A stretch of 64,000 nt of DNA. It comes from Streptosporangium sp. NBC_01756. GTDB lineage: Bacteria; Actinomycetota; Actinomycetes; Streptosporangiales; Streptosporangiaceae. The notes under the pieces were generated by a model. It worked only from the letters and a program-made list of their open reading frames with translations, had not been told where the DNA came from and did no database searches. The first letter of the stretch is position 1, and each line of letters begins with the position of its first letter. The stretch is from assembly GCF_035917975.1 (NCBI RefSeq), contig NZ_CP109130.1:744001-808000 (forward strand), in the 5' to 3' direction. Shown one piece after another: positions 24,333 through 32,638 of the stretch. Both the position numbers and the translations under genes were made by a program.

Positions 24333-25319
24333 GCCGAGATAGCGCTCGGCCAGCTCGCAGGTGCCTTCGGTGTAGCCTGCTCCGAGTTCGGCGGCGATGT
24401 CCACGCCGGTGTGCGTGCCGATCCAGGCGACCAGCAACAGGCGGCGGAACATGATGAAGGTCCAGATCTCCGCCTCGTCCTCGGCGGGCAGATCGAGGAC
24501 GCCCCGGTAACCGCGCACCCAGGAGGCGATCATCTCGGGAACCTGGGGGTGATCTTCGATGAAGCTGAGCGCGGCGGCCAGGTCGTAGAGATACCACCCG
24601 AAGCCGCAGTCGTCGAAGTCGATCACGCTGGGCGGCTCGTCGCCCACCACCAGCAGGTTGGCCATGCGCAGATCGGCGTGGATCAGGCCGTAACGGCCGA
24701 CGCCCCGGCCGAACCGGCGCAGCCGTCCCCGCAGTTCCCGGGCGAGCCGGCCCAGTACGGCCTGCGCACCGGAATCCACGCCCAGACCGTCCTGCCAGCG
24801 GCCCCAGCGCGCCTCCGCGCCCAGGGCGGCGTCGTAGTCCCATCGGAAACGGGTGAAACCCGCCGGAGGCCGCCAGTTCCGCGCGTGCCGGTGCATCCGC
24901 GCGGTGATCGCGCCGAGCCGCTCGAAGTCGCGGACCAGTCGCTCCCGGGGCGGTTCGGCACCGGGCAGGAACTCGAACATCACGCAGTCGCGGGGCTGCG
25001 CGCCGGAGACGGTCAGCACCGGGGAGCCGTCCGGCGCCGGGAGCACCCGAGGGGTGCGGACCCCGGCCTCCTCGCGGAGCGCGCCCAGCCAGGCGAGCTC
25101 GGACCGGATCGCCGGGGTGGCGTGGTATCCGAGGCGGTGCACCCGCAGGACGGACCGCGCACCGGTGACCGGGTCGTCCACCCGGTAGGTGGCGTTCTCC
25201 GACACGTTGATCAGCGTGACCTCGGCGTCCGGCAGGCCGTGGATCCGGACCGCCTCCCGGGCGGCCTCGTCCACCCGGTCCAGCACGTCGCCCCCGGCGG
25301 ACAGGTCGTGGACCCGCAT
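24318..25319 (-). CDS. Aminoglycoside/homoserine-kinase-type phosphotransferase family protein
   Basis: 333 aa, ATG 25319. It is a protein-kinase-like fold of the APH family: VSENATYRVDDP near the start, then LRVHRLGYH, the catalytic loop LIHADLRMANLLVV (Brenner-type HxDxxxxN) and VIDFDDCGFGWYLYDLA with the metal-binding DFD-like aspartates. The layout is closest to the SrkA/YihE and homoserine-kinase-II branch rather than to true resistance enzymes. The substrate is unknown. It is divergent from the HbpS-like gene across 118 nt and convergent with the TPR gene. Confidence 0.85.
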   Translation of the reverse strand: MRVHDLSAGGDVLDRVDEAAREAVRIHGLPDAEVTLINVSENATYRVDDPVTGARSVLRVHRLGYHATPAIRSELAWLGALREEAGVRTPRVLPAPDGSPVLTVSGAQPRDCVMFEFLPGAEPPRERLVRDFERLGAITARMHRHARNWRPPAGFTRFRWDYDAALGAEARWGRWQDGLGVDSGAQAVLGRLARELRGRLRRFGRGVGRYGLIHADLRMANLLVVGDEPPSVIDFDDCGFGWYLYDLAAALSFIEDHPQVPEMIASWVRGYRGVLDLPAEDEAEIWTFIMFRRLLLVAWIGTHTGVDIAAELGAGYTEGTCELAERYLGGAIG

Positions 25320-25437
25320 GAATTCTCCGTTCGGGTAGGCGGAACCGCTGATCTCGTATGAGATCTTGCACCACCGGTCAGCGACAGATACAAACCGAAT
25401 TGTCTACTGCCAAGGCTTTAGAGGTTAAAGGAGCCCG

Positions 25438-25839
25438 GTGAACCTCGAACTCGCGCTGCGCATGTGTGAGGCTTCGGTGAAGCAGGCCGGGCGGGAAGGC
25501 GCCCTCATCTCGGTGGCGGTGGTCGACGCGGGCGGCCACCTGGTCGCCTTCCAGCGGATGGACGGTTCGGAGATCGCCGGGCCGGCCCTCGCCCCCGGCA
25601 AGGCCTACACCGCGGTGGCCCACCGGATGTCCACCGCGGCCCTCGCCCTCCTGGTCGTTCCCGGCGGGGACCTCTACGGCCTCGCCGGAGACCGGTACGT
25701 GTGCTTCGGCGGCGGCATCCCTCTCTGGGACTCCGACGAGGACCGGCGGGTGGCGGGCGCGGTCGGCGTCAGCGGCGGCACCGTCGCCCAGGACGTGGCC
25801 TGCGCCGAGGCCGCCGCCGCGCTCTGGGAGGGGGCGTAG
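25438..25839 (+). CDS. GlcG/HbpS family (DUF336) protein
   Basis: 133 aa from GTG 25438, with AAAGGAG at 25427-25433. It is a complete DUF336 domain: NLELALRMCEASVKQA, VAVVDAGGHLVAFQRMDG, APGKAYTAVAH, GDLYGLAGDRYVCFGGGIPL and GAVGVSGGTVAQDVACAEA. HbpS of Streptomyces binds haem and is secreted; relatives sit with glycolate or diol pathways. This copy has no signal peptide, so a cytoplasmic role is likelier. A 9-bp hairpin lies 58 nt after the stop. Confidence 0.87.
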   Translation: MNLELALRMCEASVKQAGREGALISVAVVDAGGHLVAFQRMDGSEIAGPALAPGKAYTAVAHRMSTAALALLVVPGGDLYGLAGDRYVCFGGGIPLWDSDEDRRVAGAVGVSGGTVAQDVACAEAAAALWEGA

Positions 25840-25897
25840 GCGAGCGAAACACGATCATCAGGTTACCTCCGGTGCCGGTGGGGCAGAGGTGGCCTTG

Positions 25898-25920
25898 CGC
25901 CAGACGGTGATCGTCTGGCG
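25898..25920 (+). terminator. Hairpin after the HbpS-like gene
   Basis: CGCCAGACG (25898-25906) pairs perfectly with CGTCTGGCG (25912-25920) around GTGAT. It lies between the DUF336 gene and the small membrane protein gene and may end the first transcript. Confidence 0.55.
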
Positions 25921-25943
25921 GGTCCCACTCACTGGAGGATCTC

Positions 25944-26087
25944 GTGAACGTTCTCGTGCTGCTCGCCCTGGTCTGCTTCCTGGCCGCCACGATCTGGGCC
26001 GCCATCGGCCGGTCCTGGGCGGTCGCCCTGCTCGCGGCCGGCGCGTTCCTGATCACGCTGTCCGGTACGTCGCTGATCGACGGCTAG
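25944..26087 (+). CDS. Small membrane protein, 47 aa
   Basis: GTG 25944 is preceded by GGAGGAT at 25934-25940. The product is almost wholly hydrophobic with two predicted helices, VNVLVLLALVCFLAATIWAA and AVALLAAGAFLITLSG, joined by a short Arg-containing turn. Small two-helix membrane proteins of this type are frequent in actinomycetes and are usually unnamed. Its TAG stop and the TAG stop of the opposing CoA-transferase gene share the palindrome CTAG (26084-26087). Confidence 0.65.
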   Translation: MNVLVLLALVCFLAATIWAAIGRSWAVALLAAGAFLITLSGTSLIDG

Positions 26088-27244
26088 ACGACTCCCTTGT
26101 CCCGCAGGGCGGCGAGGTCCTCCGGTGACACCCCGAGGGCGCCGAGGACCTCGGCGGTGTCCGCGCCGTGCGGGCGGCCCGTCCAGCGGATCTCACCGGG
26201 GGTGCCGGTGAGGCGGAACATCACGTTCTGCATCCGGATGGGACCGAGTTCGGGGTCCTCCACCGTGGTGATCGCGTCCAGGGCCGCCAACTGCGGGTCG
26301 GCCATGATGTCACGCACGTCGTAGATGGGCGCGACCGCCGCCTGGGCCCGTTCGAAGGCCGCCAGCACCTCCTCGCGGGTGTGCTCGGCCACCCAGGCGG
26401 CCACGGCGCCGTCCAGTTCGTCGGCGTGCGCGACCCGGCCCGATCCGCTGGCGAACCAGGGCTCGCCGATCACCTCGGGACGGCCGACCAGGGTCATCAC
26501 CCGCTCGGCGATGCTCTGCGCCGAGGTGGAGACCGCGACCCAGGAGCCGTCCTTGCAGCGGTAGGTGTTGCGGGGGGCGTTGTTGACCGACCGGTTGCCG
26601 GTGCGCGGCGGGACGGTGCCGAGCTGGTCGTAGATGGTGGGCTGGGCGCCGAGCACCGTCAGGATCGGCTCGATGATGGACAGGTCGACCACCTGCCCCT
26701 TGCCCGAGCGCAGCGCGGTCATCACCGCGAAGGCCGTGGCGAGGGCGCAGATGCCGTCGGCCAGGCCGAAGGGCGGCAGCGTCGGCGGTCCGTCCGGCTC
26801 CCCGGTCATCGCCGCGAACCCGCTCATCGCCTCGGCGAGCGTGCCGAAGCCGGGCCGCTTGGCATAGGGACCGAACTGCCCGAACCCGGTCACCCTGGCG
26901 AGCACCAGGTCCGGGTTGGCCTCACTGAGCCGCTCGTAGGAGAGGTTCCACCGCTCCAGCGTCCCGGGCCGGAAGTTCTCGATCACCACGTCGGCCTCAC
27001 GGACCAGCTCGACCAGCAGGTCCTGCCCCTCGGCGGTGGACAGGTTGAGGGTGATCGCGCGCTTGTTGCGGCCGAGCATCTTCCACCACAACCCTTCGGG
27101 GCCGTGGCCGCGTGAGGGGTCCGGCTTGGCCGGGTGCTCGACTTTGATCACCTCGGCTCCGTAGTCACCGAGCAGCATCGCCGCCATCGGACCGGCGAAC
27201 AGGGTCGCCAGGTCCAGTACGCGGACACCTTCCAGGGCTTTCAT
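26084..27244 (-). CDS. CaiB/BaiF family (class III) CoA-transferase
   Basis: 386 aa from ATG 27244. The start region ALEGVRVLDLATLFAGPMAA and the loop YGAEVIKVEHP are classical for the family. GRNKRAITLNL, ENFRPGTLERW and FGLADGICAL follow; the Asp in the last is the expected catalytic residue that forms the aspartyl-CoA thioester. It moves CoA between carboxylic acids; substrates cannot be told from sequence. The start codon overlaps the ribokinase stop (TGATG), so it belongs translationally to the ARH operon, although a CoA-transferase is not an obvious part of ribose metabolism. Confidence 0.9.
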   Translation of the reverse strand: MKALEGVRVLDLATLFAGPMAAMLLGDYGAEVIKVEHPAKPDPSRGHGPEGLWWKMLGRNKRAITLNLSTAEGQDLLVELVREADVVIENFRPGTLERWNLSYERLSEANPDLVLARVTGFGQFGPYAKRPGFGTLAEAMSGFAAMTGEPDGPPTLPPFGLADGICALATAFAVMTALRSGKGQVVDLSIIEPILTVLGAQPTIYDQLGTVPPRTGNRSVNNAPRNTYRCKDGSWVAVSTSAQSIAERVMTLVGRPEVIGEPWFASGSGRVAHADELDGAVAAWVAEHTREEVLAAFERAQAAVAPIYDVRDIMADPQLAALDAITTVEDPELGPIRMQNVMFRLTGTPGEIRWTGRPHGADTAEVLGALGVSPEDLAALRDKGVV

Positions 27245-28152
27245 CAGGCCTCCGGGTGCGGGGATCGGGCGAGACTCCGGTCGATCTCGGCGCGGGTGGG
27301 CATGGAGGTGCTGGCCCCCTCCTTCTGCACGGACAGGGCCGCTGCGGCTCCGGCGAAGCGGACGGCCCACTCCGGGGAGCGCCGTTCGACCCGGGCGGCG
27401 GCGAGCGCCCCCACGAACGTGTCGCCCGCCGCGGTGGTGTCCACCGCCTGCACCTTCTCCGCCTCGACGTGCAGGGCCGGACCGGTGCCGGGTCCGGAGG
27501 TCAGCGCGCCGCGCGACCCCAGGGTGATGATCACCCAGTCGACCCTGGCCCGGAGGGCGCGCACCGCGTCCTCGTGACCGGCCTGTCCCGTGATCGCCGC
27601 GGCCTCGTGCTCGTTGGCGACGATGATGTCCACGGCGTCCAGCAGTTCGTCCGGGAGCGGCTGGACCGGGGCCGGGGTGAGGATCACCGTGGTGCCCGCC
27701 GCCCGAGCCGCGCGGGCGGCCGCGGTGACCGCCTCGATGGGCAGCTCCAACTGCAGGAGGAGCACGTCGGAGCGGGCGATGACCTCCAGGTCGGCTTCGG
27801 AGGGCGCGGTCACCGCGCCGTTGGCGCCGGGCACCACGATGATGGAGTTGCCGCCCTGGTCGTCGACCACGATCTGGGCGATGCCGGACGAGCCCGGGAC
27901 GGTGCGCAGGCCGCTGACGTCGACTCCGGCCTCGGCCAGCGTCGCGCGCATCCGGGGCCCGAAGTCGTCGTCGCCCACGGCGCCGAGGAAGGCCACCTCG
28001 GCACCGGCCCGTGCGGCGGCGACGGCCTGGTTGGCGCCCTTGCCTCCGGGGACCGTACGGAACGCGCGGCCGGTCACGGTCTCGCCGAGTGCGGGGGCCG
28101 CCTCGACATAGGCCACCAGGTCCATGTTGACACTGCCGAACACCGAGATCAT
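27244..28152 (-). CDS. rbsK: Ribokinase
   Basis: 302 aa from ATG 28152. It is a PfkB-family sugar kinase of the ribokinase type: ISVFGSVNMDLVAYVE at the N-terminus, VPGGKGANQAVAAARAGAEV (the ribokinase GGKGANQA signature), LGAVGDDDFG, and VDTTAAGDTFVGAL with the catalytic Asp and anion hole. It phosphorylates D-ribose to ribose 5-phosphate. The start overlaps the ARH stop upstream by 4 bases and its stop overlaps the CaiB start. In this operon it would consume ribose released by the ADP-ribosylglycohydrolase-family enzymes. Confidence 0.92.
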   Translation of the reverse strand: MISVFGSVNMDLVAYVEAAPALGETVTGRAFRTVPGGKGANQAVAAARAGAEVAFLGAVGDDDFGPRMRATLAEAGVDVSGLRTVPGSSGIAQIVVDDQGGNSIIVVPGANGAVTAPSEADLEVIARSDVLLLQLELPIEAVTAAARAARAAGTTVILTPAPVQPLPDELLDAVDIIVANEHEAAAITGQAGHEDAVRALRARVDWVIITLGSRGALTSGPGTGPALHVEAEKVQAVDTTAAGDTFVGALAAARVERRSPEWAVRFAGAAAALSVQKEGASTSMPTRAEIDRSLARSPHPEA

Positions 28153-29525
28153 GATTCCTCCGTCGACAGAGCCAGCGTACGGCGTGCCAGCTCGTCCAGG
28201 CCGATGCCGTCGAACCCGGTGATGCTGCTGGCCAGCCGGTTCTTCATCGACCATTCCTGCGGGATCTCCGACGCGCCGCGCAGCGCGCCGACGATCGAGC
28301 CCACGGTCGCCCCCGCCGAGTCGGTGTCCCAGCCGCCCGCCACGGCGCCGGCGATCGAGGCGGTGAAGTCGCCCCGGCCGTGCACCAGCGCCGCCGTGAT
28401 CAGCGCGGCGTTGTTGATCGTGTGGACCCAGTGCAGGTCCCCGTGGCGTCCGTGGAGCCGGTCGACGACCCGTTCGAAGTCCGGTTCCTCCCGCGCGTCC
28501 TCGGCGGCCTGCCGCATGGCGGCGGCCAGGCGGGAGTCCGGCGGGATCACGGCGAGTCCGGCGGCGACCACCTCCTCGGCGGAGGAGGCCACCAGCGCCG
28601 TGGCGCACATCGCGGCCACGGACATGGAACCGTAGATCCCGTTGGCGGTGTGGCTGAGGCGCGCATCGCGCCAGGCGGACTCCGCCGCCGCGGCCGGATC
28701 GCCGGGGTTGGCCCACCCGTAGACGTCGGCCCTGATCAGCGCGCCGATCCACTCCCGGAACGGGTTGCGGAAGGTCGCCGTGGTGACGGCCTGCGGCTCG
28801 TGCGGGTCGGGCGGCTCCAGCCCGGCCAGCAGGTTGCGGTAGGCGGCGCGCTCGGCGGTGAAGACCCGGCCGCCGGGCAGTTCGTCCAGCCAGATCCGCG
28901 CGACGTCGTCGGTGGTGAACTCCCGGCCGTGCCGCTCCAGCAGGGCCAGGGCGAGCAGCGCGAAGTTGAGGTCGTCGTCCTCGGGGACGCCGTCGATGTT
29001 CTCGGCGAGGCTGTTGACGGCGCTGCGGCGGTTCCACGGCCAGCGCCGGCCGATCTCGGCGGGCAGCCCCTCGGCGGTGAACCACCCCCGGATCGGCCAG
29101 TTCCCGGTCGCCTCGGCGATCGCCCTGATCCCCTCCCTGGGGATCTTCTCCACCGGCTTGCCCAGCACGCAGCCCGCCGCCCGGCCGAGCCACGCGCCGA
29201 GCATCCGGTCCATGGCCCGCGGGCCGGAGGCCGCCGTGTCCTTACGCGCCGGCCACTGCGGGCAGGCCGCGATGATCTCGGCCAGGGTCGAGGGCTCGGC
29301 GAGCGGGGACGGGATCCCGGCGAGCTCGTCGAGGAGTTCCTCGGCCAGGTGGCGCAGCCGTACCGGGGGAGCCTCGGGTGAGGCCCCCGCCCGGGGCGGG
29401 GCGTCGTGCCCTCCCGCGGCGTGCCAGCGTGCGGCGATCTCCGTCACCTCGCGACCGTCCTCGGCGGCCTGGCGGAGCTCATGGCCGACCAGGTCCTCCG
29501 GCTGAACCCAGGTCAGTCTGATCAT
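28149..29525 (-). CDS. ADP-ribosylglycohydrolase family protein 1 (N-terminally extended)
   Basis: 458 aa from ATG 29525. It is the longest of four tandem paralogues, with a ~100-residue N-terminal extension (MIRLTWVQPEDLVGHELRQA) before the ARH/DraG helical core begins at RMLGAWLGRAAGCVLGKPVE. The first metal motif is EDDD at residues 182-185 (PEDDDLNFALL) instead of the usual TDDT. The second is WDTDS near residue 399 (GGWDTDSAGATVGSI) instead of DADT. Enough acidic residues remain to bind metal, but the divergence suggests a different substrate. The stop overlaps rbsK by 4 bases (ATGA). Family enzymes cleave N- or O-glycosidic bonds to ADP-ribose or related ribosides. Confidence 0.88.
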   Translation of the reverse strand: MIRLTWVQPEDLVGHELRQAAEDGREVTEIAARWHAAGGHDAPPRAGASPEAPPVRLRHLAEELLDELAGIPSPLAEPSTLAEIIAACPQWPARKDTAASGPRAMDRMLGAWLGRAAGCVLGKPVEKIPREGIRAIAEATGNWPIRGWFTAEGLPAEIGRRWPWNRRSAVNSLAENIDGVPEDDDLNFALLALALLERHGREFTTDDVARIWLDELPGGRVFTAERAAYRNLLAGLEPPDPHEPQAVTTATFRNPFREWIGALIRADVYGWANPGDPAAAAESAWRDARLSHTANGIYGSMSVAAMCATALVASSAEEVVAAGLAVIPPDSRLAAAMRQAAEDAREEPDFERVVDRLHGRHGDLHWVHTINNAALITAALVHGRGDFTASIAGAVAGGWDTDSAGATVGSIVGALRGASEIPQEWSMKNRLASSITGFDGIGLDELARRTLALSTEES

Positions 29526-30709
29526 CCGGCGTCTCCGAGAAGAGCGGCGAAGGCGGACTCGTGGGCGCGCCGGCGCTCCAGGTCCGCGCGGTGGATGTCG
29601 CGGGCGACGCGGGCCAGGTTCAGGCCGGGGGTGACGAGGTCGGTACGGCTGGCCGTGGAGATCGGCTCCAGCCAGTCGGCGGGGACGGCGCCGCGCCCGC
29701 CGAGGGCTCCGGCGACGGCGCCGCCCATGGAGGCGATGGAGTCGGCGTCGCGGCCGTAGTTGACGCCGCCGAGGACGGTGTCGCGGTAGTCGCCCTTGGC
29801 GATCAGCAGGAAGGCCAGGGCGAGCGGGAGCTCCTCGATGCTGTGCAGGCGGCTCGGACGGCGGGCGCCGAGGCCCTGGTCGCGATAGGTGTCGGCGACG
29901 GTGTCGTAGGGCTTCATGGCGGCGCGCAGCGTCTCGAAGGAGCCGTCCCAGTGGCCGAGGCCGCGGGCCGCGGAGCACACCGCGTCGATGGCCGCCTTGG
30001 TGCCGTCCCGTGCCACCCGCAGGCAGGCGGCGACCACCGAGTCGGGCGTCGCGCCCGGGCGCATGGCCTCGGCCACCGCGGCGGCGAGCACCCCGGCCGC
30101 CTCCCGGCCGTAGCTGGACTGGTGGGCCCCGGCCAGCTCGATCGCCTCGGCGTAGGCGGCCTCGGGGTCGGCGGCGTTCACCACACCGACCGGCGCCATG
30201 TACATCGCGGCACCGCAGTTGACGATGTTGCCGACACCGGCCTCACGCGGGTCCACATGACCGTAGTGCAGCCGCAGCACCAGCCACTTCTCCGCCAGGA
30301 AGACGCGCTGCAGCGGCAGCGCCTCGGTCTCCAGCTCCGGGATCCAGCGCTTCTCCCCCATCATCTCCGGCACCAGGTGCTCGGCCGCCGCGTAGGCGTC
30401 CAGGTGGCCCCCGACCCGCTCGTAGACCCGGATCAGCGCGTGGGTCATCAGGGTGTCGTCGGTGATGTGGCCGTCACCCTTGTGGTAGGGCGCGATGGGG
30501 CGGGCGTTCCGCCAGTCCTCGAAGTACGGCGGGACCAGGCCCTCGACGTACCCGCCGTAGCGCTCGTGGATCTGCTCGGGTGTCCATCCCTCGGTGGCGC
30601 CGCCGAGGGCGTCACCGACCGCGGCGCCCGCCACGCATCCCACGGCCCTGTCCTCAAGCGTGCCCTCGGCCGTGCTCACCGGGGTCCCCGTCTCACCTGC
30701 TGTGCTCAT
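29522..30709 (-). CDS. ADP-ribosylglycohydrolase family protein 2
   Basis: 395 aa from ATG 30709, which gives a 4-base ATGA overlap with the upstream gene; an earlier in-frame start at 30718 is possible. The core begins AVGCVAGAAVGDALGGATEG. Metal motifs look intact: TDDT at 83-86 (HITDDTLMTHALI) and GRDADS at 319-324, followed by IASMGGAVAGAL. This is the canonical two-magnesium site of ARH/DraG enzymes. With gene 4 it is one of the two best-preserved copies. Its stop overlaps the next gene's start by 4 bases. Confidence 0.9.
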   Translation of the reverse strand: MSTAGETGTPVSTAEGTLEDRAVGCVAGAAVGDALGGATEGWTPEQIHERYGGYVEGLVPPYFEDWRNARPIAPYHKGDGHITDDTLMTHALIRVYERVGGHLDAYAAAEHLVPEMMGEKRWIPELETEALPLQRVFLAEKWLVLRLHYGHVDPREAGVGNIVNCGAAMYMAPVGVVNAADPEAAYAEAIELAGAHQSSYGREAAGVLAAAVAEAMRPGATPDSVVAACLRVARDGTKAAIDAVCSAARGLGHWDGSFETLRAAMKPYDTVADTYRDQGLGARRPSRLHSIEELPLALAFLLIAKGDYRDTVLGGVNYGRDADSIASMGGAVAGALGGRGAVPADWLEPISTASRTDLVTPGLNLARVARDIHRADLERRRAHESAFAALLGDAG

Positions 30710-31671
30710 CCGATCCATCCCCTCGCGATGTCCAGTAGATCAATTCCCGCCAGTTCGGGCAGGCAACAGCCCGTCAGGGTGGTGCTCCACCCCCGCGGCA
30801 GCGCGTCGTGACCGGTGAAGGCGCCGGTCAGCGCGCCGGTCAGCGCGGGCGCGGAGTCCGCCGCGGCGGCCAGGCAGGCGGCGGCCGGCACGGCGGTGCT
30901 CGTCGAGCCGCCGGAGACCTCCGCCAGCGCGAGCGCCACCGGAAACGTCTCGGCGGCGGCGACCCCGTAGCTGTAGACGTGGTCGAACAGCGCGGCGTCC
31001 AGCGCGGGCACCGCCGCGAACGGGTCGCCCGCCTCACGGGCGACCGCGAGCGCGGTGCGGGTCGCGCGGCCGATGACGGTGTCGTCGGGAAGCGTCTCCA
31101 GCGCGGCCTGCACGGCGTCGCCCATCGGGCCGCCGTCCACCAGGACGCCGATCGCCCGGGCCATCGCGACGGCCCCCAGCACGCCGTCACCGGCATTGGT
31201 GACCTGGGCGTCGGCCGTGGGGTCCAGCCCCGCGGCCCCGAAGGCGACCGCCCGCACGACCGCGGCGTCGTCGAAGAAGTGCGGGTTGTCGTGCCCGCTG
31301 GCGGGCGGGCCGAGGCCGCGCGCAAGGTTGTCCAGCGCGGTCCGTACCGAGATCCGCGCCCTGATGTCGTCCCTGCCGGTCAGGCCGGCGAACGCCGCCG
31401 CACGGTCCTGGTCGATGGTGAGCACGGTCCAGGCGAGCCATTCGGCGTCGTCGGACGGCCCCGTCACCAGCGGCGCGACCGGCTGGTTCAGCGCGAACGG
31501 CACCGGCAGTGTGGTCACCCGGTGCTCCTCGGCGAACGCGTCGAGCTCGCGGTGGAGGCGTCTGCTCCACGGCGCGTGCACTCCGGCCCGGTGCCGTGCT
31601 GAGGGCCATCCCGCCGCGTCGCCGATCGCCAGACCGGCGAACGCCCCCAGAATCCTGTCCCCCGACATCAT
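30706..31671 (-). CDS. ADP-ribosylglycohydrolase family protein 3 (degenerate metal site)
   Basis: 321 aa; two adjacent ATGs at 31671 and 31668, with AAGGGA upstream. The core signature RILGAFAGLAIGDAAGWPSA is present, but the first metal motif is SDDA (73-76, in GPSDDAEWLAW). The region where DAD(S/T) should lie reads EVSGGSTSTAVPAAACLAAA, with no aspartates. The protein has the family fold and length yet lacks half of the metal site. It may be a ligand-binding or regulatory paralogue, or an enzyme with altered chemistry. The frame is intact and both junctions are tight, so it is not an obvious pseudogene. Confidence 0.82.
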   Translation of the reverse strand: MMSGDRILGAFAGLAIGDAAGWPSARHRAGVHAPWSRRLHRELDAFAEEHRVTTLPVPFALNQPVAPLVTGPSDDAEWLAWTVLTIDQDRAAAFAGLTGRDDIRARISVRTALDNLARGLGPPASGHDNPHFFDDAAVVRAVAFGAAGLDPTADAQVTNAGDGVLGAVAMARAIGVLVDGGPMGDAVQAALETLPDDTVIGRATRTALAVAREAGDPFAAVPALDAALFDHVYSYGVAAAETFPVALALAEVSGGSTSTAVPAAACLAAAADSAPALTGALTGAFTGHDALPRGWSTTLTGCCLPELAGIDLLDIARGWIG

Positions 31672-31675
31672 CGCC

Positions 31676-32638
31676 CTACGTCCCTTCCACGAGCTGATCG
31701 GCCACGTCGAGCACGTGCCGTCCCGCGGTCACCGGCAGGCAGCGTCCCTCGACCGGGCCGATCTGCCGTGCCCACCGCGCCGGTACCGCCGCCTCGCCGC
31801 GTCCCGCCCCGGCGATGGCGCCGGCGATGGCCGCGGTGGTGTCGGCGTCCCGTCCCAGGTTCGCCGCGATCACCACGGACTCCTCGACCTCTCCCCCGCC
31901 CAGCAGGTAGGCGGCGAAGGCGAGGGCGACGGCTTCGGGGGCCAGGTCCGTCCACGGGTAGTGCCGGACCACGACCGCCTCGTGCAGCCGGCCGGCGATC
32001 TCGCCGGATCCGAGGCGGACGGCGTCCCGGGCGCGGTTGACGCTGCGGGCGGTCCACGAGTCCTCGGGGATCACGCCGAGGCCGGCCGTGACCGCCTCGT
32101 CCGGAGAGGCTCCCGCCATCGCGGCGGCCACCGCCCCGGCGACCGCGCGACCGCCGAGGATGCCCTCCCCCGCGTTGCTCACGCTGCCGTCGACCTCCAC
32201 CAGGCGGGCGGCCTCGTCCGGGTCGCCCGCGGCGAAGATCCCGTACGGCGCGGCACGCATGGCCAGGCCGTCCGACCAGCCGTGGCGGTGCCACTGGCCG
32301 GTCAGTGGCGGCTGGAGCCCCTGCCGGAGCGCCTGGATGGCGCCGAGCTCGGAGAAGCCCGCGCCCTTCATGGGCCCGTCGATCAGCGGGATGATCTCCT
32401 GGCGGTAGGCCTCGACGACGTCCTGCGAGGTCAGCGCGTGCCCGTGCCGTACGAGCAGGGAGGCCGCGAAGATGGTGTACTCGGTGTCGTCGGTGCCGCC
32501 GCCGTCGATCTCGGTCAGTCTGCCCCAGCGGGCGGCGATCTGTTCTGGCGAGAGATTCTCCGCCGGGCGCCCGAGGGCGTCGCCGGCCGCGAGGCCGAGC
32601 AGACATCCCCGGGCGCGCCCCCGATGCGTCAACGTCAC
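31676..32638 (-). CDS. ADP-ribosylglycohydrolase family protein 4
   Basis: 320 aa from GTG 32638, overlapping the binding-protein stop as GTGA. It is the compact canonical form: RARGCLLGLAAGDALGRPAE at the start, TDDT at 49-52 (GGTDDTEYTIFA) and GRDADT ending at residue 267 followed by TAAIAGAIAGAGRGEAAVP. All metal-binding aspartates expected for ARH/DraG are present. It is the first of the four paralogues to be translated and directly follows the transporter genes, which suggests that it acts first on the imported compound. Confidence 0.91.
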   Translation of the reverse strand: MTLTHRGRARGCLLGLAAGDALGRPAENLSPEQIAARWGRLTEIDGGGTDDTEYTIFAASLLVRHGHALTSQDVVEAYRQEIIPLIDGPMKGAGFSELGAIQALRQGLQPPLTGQWHRHGWSDGLAMRAAPYGIFAAGDPDEAARLVEVDGSVSNAGEGILGGRAVAGAVAAAMAGASPDEAVTAGLGVIPEDSWTARSVNRARDAVRLGSGEIAGRLHEAVVVRHYPWTDLAPEAVALAFAAYLLGGGEVEESVVIAANLGRDADTTAAIAGAIAGAGRGEAAVPARWARQIGPVEGRCLPVTAGRHVLDVADQLVEGT

